Below are positions 39,980 to 48,743 of a stretch of DNA of 64,000 nt, in pieces. Source of the DNA: Amycolatopsis keratiniphila subsp. keratiniphila (GTDB lineage Bacteria; Actinomycetota; Actinomycetes; Mycobacteriales; Pseudonocardiaceae). The translations under genes and the position numbers were made by a program. Positions within the stretch are counted from its first letter, which is position 1. The number at the start of each line of letters is the position of its first letter. Below the pieces are notes generated by a model, which saw only the letters and a list, made by a program, of their open reading frames with translations, was not told the DNA's origin and did no database searches. The stretch is taken from assembly GCF_001620365.2 (NCBI RefSeq), contig NZ_LQMT02000025.1, positions 123,260 to 187,259 of the forward strand, written 5' to 3'.

Positions 39980-42493
39980 TTGGCGCAGGGGGAAACGCAA
40001 CCGGTCGTCTCGGTGATCGTCGTGAACTACCGGGGGGCCGCCGACACCGTCACCTGCCTGCGCGCACTCGCTGAACACGATTACCCGAACCTCGAGGTCA
40101 TCTGCGTCGACAACGCCTCCGGCGGCACCGACGTGGCCGAGATCAAGGCCGCCGCACCGGGCGTCAAGCTCGTCGAATCCCCGGTGAACTCCGGCTTCGC
40201 GGGCGGCTGCAACCTCGGCGCGCGGCACGCCACCGGCACCGTCCTCGCCTTCCTCAACAACGACGCCCGCCCGGCTCCCGGCTGGGTCGGCGCGGCCGTC
40301 GCCGAACTGCGCGCGCAGCCGACCGTCGCCGCGGTGGCCAGCAAGGTCCTCGACTGGGACGGCACCGGCACCGATTTCGTCGACGCTGGCCTGACCTGGT
40401 TCGGCATGGGCTACAAACGCCACGCCGGCAGCCCGCTGGCCGACGTCCCCGCCGCCGAACACGAGATCGCCAAGGACGTCCTGTTCGCGACCGGTTCGGC
40501 GATGTTCGTCCGCGCCGGGGTGTTCGCCGAGCTCGGCGGCTTCGACGAGCGGTTCTTCATGTTCTACGAGGACGTCGACCTCGGCTGGCGGCTGAACCTG
40601 CGCGGCTGGCGCGTGCGCTACGTGCCGGAATCGCTGACCTATCACAAGCACCACGCCACGATGTCCACAGTGGACGCCCCGGACTCCGGGCGTGAGACGT
40701 TCTTGCTGGAGCGCAACGCCTTGGCGGCGCTGTACAAGAACCTCTCCGACGAGACCCTCTCGCGTGCGCTGCCCGCCGCGCTGGCCCTGGCCGTCCGCCG
40801 GGCGACGGCGCGCGGGGACCTCGACGCCACCCAGTTCGATCTCGCCAAGGGGGTCGGCCCGGCCGAAACCGGCCCCGTCGAGGTGCCGAGGACGACGTTG
40901 GCCGGGGTGCTGGCGATCGACCAGTTCGTCGAACTCCTGCCGTCGCTCGCCGAGGCGCGCGCCACCGAACAGGCCGCCCGTGTCCGCACCGACGCCGATC
41001 TGCTTCCCTTGCTGCGCAAGGCCTTGGAGCCCGCGTATCCGCTGCCGCGCTATCTCGCCGCGCACGACGTCCTGGTCGAGACGTTCGGCATCGACGCGCT
41101 CTTCGGGCAGCGCCGCAAGGTGCTGGTGATCACCGGCGACGCGATCACCGAGCGGATGGCGGGCCCGGCCATCCGCGCCTGGAACATGGCCGCCACGCTG
41201 GCCACCGAGCACGACGTCCACCTGGTGACGATCAACCCCCTCGCCGATCCGCCGCCCGCGCCGTTCCGGGTCAGCGCGGCGACCAGGCGCGATCTGGAGA
41301 CGCCGATCGCCTGGGCCGACATCATCATCCTGCAGGGGCACGTCCTGGAGCTCGCGCCCTCGCTCAAAAAGCAGTACGCGCACAAGATCGTCGTCGCGGA
41401 CCTGTACGACCCGATGCACTTGGAGCTGCTCGAACAGGGCAAGGGCGTGCCCGACGACAAACGGGCACTGGACCTCATCGGGGTCACCAAGGTCCTCGAC
41501 GCGCAACTGGAACGCGGGGACTTCTTCCTGTGCGCGTCGGAGCGTCAGCGCCACTTCTGGCTGGGCCACCTGGCCGCGATGGGCAGGCTCTCGCCGAGGC
41601 TGTACGACGCCGACCCGACCACCCAGTCGCTGCTGTCGATCGTCCCGTTCGGCCTGTCGCCGCAGGCACCGGTCCGCACCGGCCCCGGCCTACGGTCCAC
41701 TTTGGACGGTATCGGCGAGACCGATCACGTCGTGCTGTGGGCGGGCGGGGTCTACAGCTGGTTCGACCCGTTGACCCTGGTCCGGGCGATCGAACGGCTG
41801 CGGCAGCGCCGCGGTGACGTCCGCCTGGTGTTCCTCGGGATGAAGCATCCCAACCCCGAGGTCACCGAGATGGACATCGGCGCGCGCACGATGCTGCTCT
41901 CGGACACGCTCGGCCTCACCGGCAAGCACGTGTTCTTCAACCAGCAGTGGGTGCCGTACGAGGAACGCCAGAACTGGCTGCTCGACGCGAACTGCGGTGT
42001 CACGACGCATTACGAGCACGTCGAGACGACGTTCGCGTTCCGCACGCGGGTGCTGGACTACCTGTGGGCCGGGTTGCCGATCGTCACCACCGACGGCGAC
42101 TCGTTCGCCGATCTGGTCCGCGAGGAGCGGCTCGGCGTCGTCGTCCCGGCCGAGGACGTGGACGCGCTGGCCGACGCGCTGGAAAAGGCGTTGTACGACG
42201 AGGAGTTCGCCGCCGGCTGCGTCGAGCGGATGGCCGCCGTCGCCCAGCGCTACACCTGGCCCGAGGCACTGAAACCGCTGGTGGAGTTCTGCCGGAACCC
42301 GCGGCCCGCCGCCGACCGGCTGCCAGGTTCGGAGGACCTCGTGGTCACGGCTCCGGTGCGGGGCAAGGAAATGCTGCGCCGTGACGTCGACCTGATCCGC
42401 GAGTATCTCGCCGACGGCGGGCCGAAGGAACTCGTGCGGCGCGTCGGCGGCCGGGTGGTCAAGGTCGCCAAGCAGAGGCTCGGCCGTGGCTGA
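39980..42493 (+). CDS. Bifunctional GT2-GT4 glycosyltransferase
   Basis: Large cytoplasmic or membrane-associated protein of 837 residues with two glycosyltransferase modules. The GT2 module (about 1-290) has SVIVVNYRGAADTVTCLRAL, VDNASGG, FLNNDARPAPGWV and FFMFYEDVDLGWRLNLRGW. A helical linker (about 240-380) connects it to a GT-B module (about 375-790) with WAGGVYSWFDPLTLVRAIERL and a late donor-site segment VLDYLWAGLPIVTTDGDSF. Such fusions add two sugars in succession in cell-wall or O-antigen-like glycans. The start is TTG 39980, with GGGAG seven bases upstream. Its end overlaps the next GT4 by eight bases. Confidence 0.86.
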   Translation: MAQGETQPVVSVIVVNYRGAADTVTCLRALAEHDYPNLEVICVDNASGGTDVAEIKAAAPGVKLVESPVNSGFAGGCNLGARHATGTVLAFLNNDARPAPGWVGAAVAELRAQPTVAAVASKVLDWDGTGTDFVDAGLTWFGMGYKRHAGSPLADVPAAEHEIAKDVLFATGSAMFVRAGVFAELGGFDERFFMFYEDVDLGWRLNLRGWRVRYVPESLTYHKHHATMSTVDAPDSGRETFLLERNALAALYKNLSDETLSRALPAALALAVRRATARGDLDATQFDLAKGVGPAETGPVEVPRTTLAGVLAIDQFVELLPSLAEARATEQAARVRTDADLLPLLRKALEPAYPLPRYLAAHDVLVETFGIDALFGQRRKVLVITGDAITERMAGPAIRAWNMAATLATEHDVHLVTINPLADPPPAPFRVSAATRRDLETPIAWADIIILQGHVLELAPSLKKQYAHKIVVADLYDPMHLELLEQGKGVPDDKRALDLIGVTKVLDAQLERGDFFLCASERQRHFWLGHLAAMGRLSPRLYDADPTTQSLLSIVPFGLSPQAPVRTGPGLRSTLDGIGETDHVVLWAGGVYSWFDPLTLVRAIERLRQRRGDVRLVFLGMKHPNPEVTEMDIGARTMLLSDTLGLTGKHVFFNQQWVPYEERQNWLLDANCGVTTHYEHVETTFAFRTRVLDYLWAGLPIVTTDGDSFADLVREERLGVVVPAEDVDALADALEKALYDEEFAAGCVERMAAVAQRYTWPEALKPLVEFCRNPRPAADRLPGSEDLVVTAPVRGKEMLRRDVDLIREYLADGGPKELVRRVGGRVVKVAKQRLGRG

Positions 42494-43574
42494 CCGCCCC
42501 TTGCGCGTCCTGCTCGACGGGACCCCGCTGCTCGGTGCCAGGACGGGTATCGGCCGGTACACCGTCGCTCTGTCCGAAGAGCTCGCCTCGATGTCCGAAG
42601 TGGACACTCGCGCGGTCGCGTTCACCTTGCGCGGCTGGCGACGGCTGCGGCACGTGCTCCCGCACGGTGTCCGGGCCCGTGGCATGCCGGTGGCCGCACG
42701 GCTGCTGCGGAAGGCGTGGCTGCGGTCGCAGCTGCCGCCGGTGGAGCTGTTCGCCGGGCCGACGGACGTCGTGCACGGCACCAACTTCGTGCTGCCCGGC
42801 CGGTTCCGCGCGGCGGGTGTGGTGACCATCCACGATCTGGCCTTTTTGGACGCTCCCGAAGAGCTCGCGCCGAGCGACCACGAGCTGCCGCGGCTGGTCC
42901 GGCGCGGCGCCCGGCTCGCCGACGCGATCTGCACGCCCACCAACGCCGTCGCCGATCAGGTCGCCGAACGGCTCGACGTGGACCGCGGCAAGATCATCGT
43001 CACGCCGCTCGGCGTGAACCCGGCGTGGTTCACCGCGCGCCCGCCGGATCCCGAGCGCCGCAAGGAACTCGGGCTCCCGGACAAGTACCTGCTCTTCGCC
43101 GGCGCCCCCGGGCCCCGGAAGGGCCTGCACTGGCTCCAGCAGGCCCACGAGGCCGCGCCGGACCTGCCGGATCTGGTGTTCGTCGGCCCCGGTTCGTTCT
43201 CGGTGGGCTCGCGTTCGCGGCACGTCGGGTACCTGTCGGACGTGAACCTCCGGCGGGTCGTCGCCGGGGCCAGCGCGCTGGTGCTGCCGTCACGCGACGA
43301 GGGCTTCGGGCTTCCGGTGCTAGAAGCGCTGGCGTCGGACGTTCCCGTGGTGTGCACGGACATCCCGGCGCTGCGCGAAGTCGCGGGCAACTGCGCGAGC
43401 CTGGTGCCCTACGAGGACGTCGACGGGCTCGTGGAGGCGCTGCGGATGGCCGTCAGCGACCCGCACGCCGTCGCCACCTCGGCCGCGCGCCGCGCCCACG
43501 TCGCGAACTTCACCTGGCGCGCGTGCGCCGAACTCACCGTCGCCGCGTACCGCCAGGCGAGCACGAAGCACTGA
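42486..43574 (+). CDS. GT4 glycosyltransferase
   Basis: GT-B enzyme of 362 residues. It starts RVLLDGTPLLGARTGIGRYTVAL (about 7-29), and the donor domain carries FAGAPGPRKGLHWLQQAH (about 200) and SRDEGFGLPVLEALASDVPVV (EX7E, about 263-283). GTG 42486 overlaps the fusion gene by eight bases, so it is the last gene of the coupled GT2, GT2-GT4, GT4 unit. It is a paralogue of the two GT4 genes on the other strand. A phased repeat array lies beyond its stop. Confidence 0.87.
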   Translation: MADRPLRVLLDGTPLLGARTGIGRYTVALSEELASMSEVDTRAVAFTLRGWRRLRHVLPHGVRARGMPVAARLLRKAWLRSQLPPVELFAGPTDVVHGTNFVLPGRFRAAGVVTIHDLAFLDAPEELAPSDHELPRLVRRGARLADAICTPTNAVADQVAERLDVDRGKIIVTPLGVNPAWFTARPPDPERRKELGLPDKYLLFAGAPGPRKGLHWLQQAHEAAPDLPDLVFVGPGSFSVGSRSRHVGYLSDVNLRRVVAGASALVLPSRDEGFGLPVLEALASDVPVVCTDIPALREVAGNCASLVPYEDVDGLVEALRMAVSDPHAVATSAARRAHVANFTWRACAELTVAAYRQASTKH

Positions 43575-43593
43575 CCTCCCGTGTTCCGTCTCC

Positions 43594-43760
43594 AATCACG
43601 CGAGTTCGCCTTTCAATCACGAATGATCGCCGTCTGATCACACGAGTCCCCCATCACCGCCCGTATGCCCTCCGTCCAGGAAGGGCGAACTCGCGTGATT
43701 GAAGGCGTAACTCGCGTGATTGAAGGCGTAACTCGCGTGATTGGGCGACGAACTCGCGGC
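43594..43760. repeat. 21-bp-phased inverted repeat array, second copy
   Basis: Three forward units (RATCACNCGAGT type; the middle one degenerate) start at 43594, 43615 and 43636. Four inverted units (CTCGCGTGATT type, the last shortened) start at 43690, 43711, 43732 and 43753. Every step is exactly 21 bases. The array fills the gap between a GT4 gene and rmlD, which converge. It matches the array at 15736-15864. Confidence 0.82.
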
Positions 43761-43774
43761 AGATGCGAGCGGAC

Positions 43775-44647
43775 TCAGGAAGCGAAATAGGCCTTCAGGG
43801 CGTCGGACCAGTCCCGAAGCGGCGCGAGACCCGCCTCGCGCCAGGAAGCGTTCGACAGCACGCCATACGCCGGACGCGCCGCCGGACGAGGGAATTCCGC
43901 CGTCGTACAAGGCTTCACGCGAGCCGGATCCGCGCCGAGCTCCGTGAAGATCGCCTTCGCGAAGCCGCACCACGTCGTCGACCCGCCACCCGTGCAGTGC
44001 AGCACCCGCTGCGAAGGCCCTTCACCCGCGGCGACCCGGCCTGCCAGCTCCAGCAGCCCGGCGGCGAGGTCGCGCGACCAGGTCGGCGCACCGGTCTGAT
44101 CGTCCACTACGGACAATTCCTCGCGCTCCTTTTCCAGGCGCGCCATGGTCTTCACGAAGTTCGACCCGGTCTTGCCGTACACCCAGGACGTCCGCACGAT
44201 CCAGGACCGCGCTCCGGACCCGAGCAGCGCGTCCTCGCCTGCCGCCTTCGTCCGGCCGTAGGCGTTCAGCGGGCCCAGCAGATCACCGGGCTCGTACGGC
44301 GAAGTCGCGTCACCGGCGAACACGTAATCCGTGGACACGTGGATGAGCGGCACCCCGCGTGACGAGCACGCCGCGGCGAGCACCCGGGGGCCGTCGGCGT
44401 TCACCGCGAACGCCCGCTCCTCGTCGGTTTCCGCCGCGTCCACGGCGGTGTAGGCCGCCGCGTTGATCACCACCGGCGACGTCCCCGTCGCCCGCGCCCG
44501 GTCCGCCAGCTCGGTCACCGCGGCGACGACCTGGCCGGTGTCGCGCACGTTCAGCTCCGAAGACGACGGTGCCGCGGCCTGCGGGGCCAGCGCCGCGAGG
44601 TCCTGTCCGAGCTGACCGGATCCGCCCGGTACGAGAATGCTCAGCAC
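43775..44647 (-). CDS. rfbD: dTDP-4-dehydrorhamnose reductase
   Basis: RmlD, the last enzyme of dTDP-L-rhamnose synthesis, about 290 residues. The NAD(P)-binding start is LVPGGSGQLGQDLAAL (about 5-20), with VSTDYVFAGD (about 101) and the active-site helix RTSWVYGKTGSNFVKTM (about 148, Tyr and Lys of YxxxK here as YGK spacing). GTG 44647 lies four bases after the stop of rmlB; a GTG at 44665 overlapping that stop is an alternative. Both genes form one unit and supply dTDP-rhamnose for WbbL and other transferases in this locus. Confidence 0.91.
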   Translation of the reverse strand: MLSILVPGGSGQLGQDLAALAPQAAAPSSSELNVRDTGQVVAAVTELADRARATGTSPVVINAAAYTAVDAAETDEERAFAVNADGPRVLAAACSSRGVPLIHVSTDYVFAGDATSPYEPGDLLGPLNAYGRTKAAGEDALLGSGARSWIVRTSWVYGKTGSNFVKTMARLEKEREELSVVDDQTGAPTWSRDLAAGLLELAGRVAAGEGPSQRVLHCTGGGSTTWCGFAKAIFTELGADPARVKPCTTAEFPRPAARPAYGVLSNASWREAGLAPLRDWSDALKAYFAS

Positions 44648-44651
44648 CTGC

Positions 44652-45635
44652 TCACGCCCCCGCACGGTTCTTCAGCGGCTCCCACCACGACCGGTTTCCG
44701 CTGTACCAGGCGACCGTTTCAGCCAGACCGTCCTCAAAGGACTGACGCGGCGCGTAGCCGAGCTCCGTCGAGATCTTGGTGATGTCGACCGAGTACCGGC
44801 GGTCGTGCCCCTTGCGGTCCTCGACCGGCTCGACGCTCTCCCAGTCCGCGCCGACGGCGGTCAGCAGCCGCTCGGTCAGCTCGCGGTTGGTGAGTTCCGT
44901 GCCGCCGCCGATGTTGTAGACCTCGCCCGGCCTGCCGCCGTCGGCGACGAGCTGGATACCGTGACAGTGATCGTCCACGTGCAGCCAGTCACGCACGTTG
45001 AGCCCGTCACCGTAGAGCGGGACCTTCTTGCCGTCGAGCAGATTGGTCACGAAGAGCGGGATGACCTTCTCGGGGAATTGGTACGGACCGTAGTTGTTCG
45101 AGCACCTCGTGACACAGACGGGCAACCCGTGCGTGCGGAAGAACGAACGGGCCAGCAGATCCGAGGACGCCTTCGACGCCGAGTACGGCGAATTCGGCTC
45201 CAGCGCGTGGTCTTCGGCCCAGGAACCCTTCTCGATCGAGCCGTAGACCTCATCGGTGGACACGTGGACGAACTTCCCGACCTCGGCCTCGAGCGCGGCC
45301 TGCAACAGGGTCTGCGTGCCCAGCACGTTGGTCAGCACGAAGTCGGCCGCGCCGGCGATCGAACGGTCCACATGGGACTCGGCGGCGAAGTGCACGACCA
45401 GGTCGACGCCCCGCATGAGCTCGCTGACCAGGGCGGCGTCACAGATGTCGCCCTTTTCGAACCGGTAGCGCGGATTCCCGCGCACCGGCTCCAGGTTCGC
45501 CTCGTTGCCCGCGTAGGTCAGCTTGTCGAGCACGATCAGCTCGGCGTCGGCCAAGCTCGGGTACGCGCCCGTCAGCACCTGCCGGACGTAATGCGAACCG
45601 ATGAACCCGGCACCCCCGGTGACCAGCACTCGCAT
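44652..45635 (-). CDS. rfbB: dTDP-glucose 4,6-dehydratase
   Basis: RmlB of 327 residues, an extended short-chain dehydrogenase that converts dTDP-glucose to dTDP-4-keto-6-deoxyglucose. Motifs are VTGGAGFIGSHYVRQVL (NAD binding, 5-21), HFAAESHVDRSI, STDEVYGSIEKG (catalytic Thr-Asp-Glu, about 124-135) and the YSASKASSD helix (Tyr-x3-Lys, about 150). The ATG is preceded by GGAGG at the right distance. It is divergent from the first LCP gene and upstream of rmlD in the same operon. Confidence 0.94.
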   Translation of the reverse strand: MRVLVTGGAGFIGSHYVRQVLTGAYPSLADAELIVLDKLTYAGNEANLEPVRGNPRYRFEKGDICDAALVSELMRGVDLVVHFAAESHVDRSIAGAADFVLTNVLGTQTLLQAALEAEVGKFVHVSTDEVYGSIEKGSWAEDHALEPNSPYSASKASSDLLARSFFRTHGLPVCVTRCSNNYGPYQFPEKVIPLFVTNLLDGKKVPLYGDGLNVRDWLHVDDHCHGIQLVADGGRPGEVYNIGGGTELTNRELTERLLTAVGADWESVEPVEDRKGHDRRYSVDITKISTELGYAPRQSFEDGLAETVAWYSGNRSWWEPLKNRAGA

Positions 45636-45786
45636 CCCGCGATCCTCCCTCTACGACTTCACCGACCGGCCGAGTGTGTCACGACCGGGGCAACCTTTCA
45701 CCAGCCTACGGACGTCTAACACGAGGGTCAGTAGAGTTGTCGGGTAGGCACGCGTGTGCCCTGGGGAGATTCGTGGAGGACCGCAC

Positions 45787-47319
45787 GTGACCGAGTGGCC
45801 CGGGCCACCCATTCCGGCGCGCCGTGGCGGCGGCGTCGTGGTCTTCGCCCGCCGCGGTGTGAAGGTCGTGTTCAGCCTGGTCTCGATCACGATCCTGGCG
45901 CTGACCTGGTGGGGCTGGCAGTTCATCGGTGACCCGTCGCAGGGCTTCGCGACCACGAACATCTTCGAGGACAACGGCCATCCGCCGGCGAAACCGCTGG
46001 ACGGCGCGATCGACATCCTGCTCGTCGGCCAGGACAGCCGCACCGACGCGCAGGGCAACCCGCTGCCGCGCGAGGTCCTCGACATGCTGCACGCCGGCGT
46101 TTCGGACGGCGAGCGCCAGACCGACACGATGATCCTGGTGCACATCCCCCAGAACGGTAAGAAGGCGGTCGCGATCTCCTTCCCCCGCGACTCGTGGGTC
46201 GAGATCACCGGCGGTTTCGGCAAGCACAAGCTCAACAGCGCGTACGTGTACGCCTACAACGACACGTCGAAGACGCTGCAGCAGCAGGGCAACTCCGATC
46301 TCAAGGACGTCGACGCCAAGGCCAAGGACGCCGGCCGCAAGAACCTGATCGCGACGCTGGAGAAGTTCATCGGCAAGCCGAAGATGATCGACCGGTACGC
46401 CGAGGTGAACCTGTCGAGCTTCTACGAGATCACCAAGGCGATCGGCGGCGTCGAGGTCTGCCTCAACAACGCGGTCAAGGAGAAGAAATCCGGCGTGGAC
46501 CTGCCCGCGGGCAAGTCGACCGTCGAGGGCGTGCAGGCGCTCGCGTTCGTCCGGCAGCGCTACGACCTGCAGAACGGCGACCTCGACCGGATCGCGCGGC
46601 AGCAGGCCTTCCTGTCGGGGCTGGCGAACAAGGTGCTCTCCTCCGACGTCCTGATGAACCCGGCGAAGATCTCCGACCTGATCGAGGCGGTGAAGAAGTC
46701 GGTCGTGCTGTCGGCGGGCTGGGACCTGCCCGAGTTCGCCGCCCAGATGCGCGGCCTGACCAGCGGAAACGTCGAGTTCCACACCATCCCGACCCAGGGC
46801 GACGCGAATATCGGCGGCGCCGCCGTGCTCCGGGTGGACCCGGCACAGGTGCAGGCCGAGGTCACCCGGCTGACGGCCGACGGCGAGACGGCACCGGCCG
46901 AGACCCCGGCCACCCTGCCGGGTGCGGAAGCGGTGACCGTCGAACTCTTCGACGGCTCCGGCTCGCCGACGGCGGCCACCGAGACCCGGAACCTGTTGCA
47001 GGGCAAGGGTTTCAAACTCGCGGCCGACACCAAGCTGAGCACCCGCAACTCGACGGTCGTCCGGTACGCGCCGGGCGACGACGACGCGCTGGCCCTGATC
47101 AAGCAGGTCTTCGGCACCGCGGTGCAGGCCGAGGCGGACCGTGACGTCGCCCCCGGCAAGGTGCGGGTGCTGCTCGGCAAGGACTACAAGGGCGCGAACG
47201 CGACTACGGCCCCGGCGAAGACTTCGATCCCCTCGAAGCCCGCTCAGCCGCCCTCCAGTGCTCCGGCGGCACCCAGCACGACGCCGATCGTCGCGGGCAA
47301 TGTGCCCTGCGTCAATTAA
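45787..47319 (+). CDS. LytR-CpsA-Psr (LCP) family ligase with LytR_C domain
   Basis: Cell-envelope phosphotransferase of 510 residues that attaches polyprenyl-linked glycans such as arabinogalactan to peptidoglycan. One N-terminal membrane helix (about 20-42) is followed by the LCP domain (about 75-290) with LVGQDSRTDAQGN, ISFPRDSWVEI and the Arg-rich FVRQRYDLQNGDLDRIARQQ, and then a LytR_C domain (about 378-460). The C terminus ends NVPCVN. GTG 45787 is chosen from GGAGGA six bases upstream. The neighbouring rhamnose and glycosyltransferase genes fit a role in joining arabinogalactan to the wall. Confidence 0.91.
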   Translation: MTEWPGPPIPARRGGGVVVFARRGVKVVFSLVSITILALTWWGWQFIGDPSQGFATTNIFEDNGHPPAKPLDGAIDILLVGQDSRTDAQGNPLPREVLDMLHAGVSDGERQTDTMILVHIPQNGKKAVAISFPRDSWVEITGGFGKHKLNSAYVYAYNDTSKTLQQQGNSDLKDVDAKAKDAGRKNLIATLEKFIGKPKMIDRYAEVNLSSFYEITKAIGGVEVCLNNAVKEKKSGVDLPAGKSTVEGVQALAFVRQRYDLQNGDLDRIARQQAFLSGLANKVLSSDVLMNPAKISDLIEAVKKSVVLSAGWDLPEFAAQMRGLTSGNVEFHTIPTQGDANIGGAAVLRVDPAQVQAEVTRLTADGETAPAETPATLPGAEAVTVELFDGSGSPTAATETRNLLQGKGFKLAADTKLSTRNSTVVRYAPGDDDALALIKQVFGTAVQAEADRDVAPGKVRVLLGKDYKGANATTAPAKTSIPSKPAQPPSSAPAAPSTTPIVAGNVPCVN

Positions 47320-47407
47320 TCCCGGGTACTCAGCGTGGCCGACCTCACGGTGGCCTAGCCTTCTCCTACGATCGGACGAGCGGCAGTACAAGGGGAGGTG
47401 ATCAGGG

Positions 47408-48733
47408 ATGAGCGACGAGGAAAAGAGCGTCAACGCACGTTCTGAGCAGTTGGACGACGAAGAGCCCAAGTCCGAAGAGGACACCGATTCGGACACCGAG
47501 AGTGACGAAGAGCCCCGGTTCGTCCCGACGCCGTACCCGCGGAATCCGCCGCTCCCCCAGCCGTCCACCCCGGCCGAGGACGACGACGAAGCGGTCTCGG
47601 GCACGCTGGCCGTGCCCGAGCGCCCGCTGCGCCGCGCGGGCCGGATCACCCGCCGGATCGCGGTCGGCCTCGTATCGCTGCTCGCCCTCGGCACGACGGG
47701 CTACGCGTACGTCACCAAGGACCAGCTGCAGAACAACGTCCCCACGACGAACGCGCTGAGCAAAGCCGACGACCCCGCCGCCCCGCCCGCCGACGACGGC
47801 GCGAACGACATCCTCCTGGTCGGCAGCGACGCGCGCACCGACGCGCAGGGCAATCCGCTGCCGCCGCGGGTGCTCAAGGAGCTGCGCACCGAGGAGAAGC
47901 CGGGCGTCAACACCGACACGATCATCATCCTGCGGATTCCGAAGAACGGCGGGAAGCCCTCCGGTGTCTCGATCCCGCGCGACACCTGGACCGAGATCCC
48001 AGGCCGCGGCCAGAACAAGATCAATTCGGCCTACGGCGTCGCGAAGACCAACTACGCGAACGCGCATCGCGGTGAATCCGATCAGGCGAAACTCGAACGC
48101 GATTCCGATCAGGAAGGCCGCAAGGCACTGGTCCAGACCGTTCAGGACCTGACACAGATCCGCATCGACCACTACGCCGAGGTCAATCTGCTCGGGTTCT
48201 ATCTGCTGACCGAGGCGCTGGGCGGCGTCAAGGTCTGCCTGAACCACTCGACCGAGGACAAGGACTCCGGCGCGAACTTCCGGCGCGGCGAACAGACCGT
48301 GTCGGGTGGCGAGGCGCTTTCGTTCGTCCGGCAGCGCAAGAACCTGCCGCGTGGCGACCTCGACCGCATCGTGCGGCAGCAGACGTTCCTGTCGTCGGCG
48401 CTGAACCAGGTGCTCTCGGCGGGGACGCTGACCAGCCCGTCGACGATGGCGGGCCTGATGGACGTCGTGCGCCGGTCGATCGTCCTCGACGAAGGGCTGG
48501 ACCTGCTGGAGTTCGCGCAGCAGGCGAAGGGGATCGCGTCGGGCGACCTGACGTTCACGACCATCCCCGTGGTGAACATCAACGGCCGCAGCGCCGACGG
48601 CCAGAGCATCGTCGAGATCGACCCCAATGCCGTCCGGTCGTTCGTCTCCGGCCTGGTGGGCCGGGGCGGTGGCGGTGGGGCGCCAGGGGCGGCTCCGCTG
48701 CTCGCCGCGTCGAGCGTTCCCTGCGTGAACTAG
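47408..48733 (+). CDS. LytR-CpsA-Psr (LCP) family ligase
   Basis: Second LCP protein, 441 residues. It has a long acidic cytoplasmic N terminus (about 1-70; DDEEPKSEEDTDSDTESDEE), one membrane helix (about 82-102) and the LCP domain (about 130-380) with LVGSDARTDAQGN, VSIPRDTWTEI and FVRQRKNLPRGDLDRIVRQQ. It lacks the LytR_C domain but ends in the same way, SVPCVN. The ATG has a GGGGAGG box. It follows the first LCP gene by 88 bases on the same strand. In mycobacteria different LCP paralogues share the arabinogalactan-ligation task. Confidence 0.9.
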   Translation: MSDEEKSVNARSEQLDDEEPKSEEDTDSDTESDEEPRFVPTPYPRNPPLPQPSTPAEDDDEAVSGTLAVPERPLRRAGRITRRIAVGLVSLLALGTTGYAYVTKDQLQNNVPTTNALSKADDPAAPPADDGANDILLVGSDARTDAQGNPLPPRVLKELRTEEKPGVNTDTIIILRIPKNGGKPSGVSIPRDTWTEIPGRGQNKINSAYGVAKTNYANAHRGESDQAKLERDSDQEGRKALVQTVQDLTQIRIDHYAEVNLLGFYLLTEALGGVKVCLNHSTEDKDSGANFRRGEQTVSGGEALSFVRQRKNLPRGDLDRIVRQQTFLSSALNQVLSAGTLTSPSTMAGLMDVVRRSIVLDEGLDLLEFAQQAKGIASGDLTFTTIPVVNINGRSADGQSIVEIDPNAVRSFVSGLVGRGGGGGAPGAAPLLAASSVPCVN

Positions 48734-48743
48734 CGTTGGGGGC

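Noticed and set aside
35732..45635. Antibiotic (secondary metabolite) cluster based on the many glycosyltransferases and Rml genes
   Set aside because: There is no polyketide, peptide synthetase or aglycone gene, and WbbL, LCP and TIGR03089 neighbours point to cell-wall synthesis.
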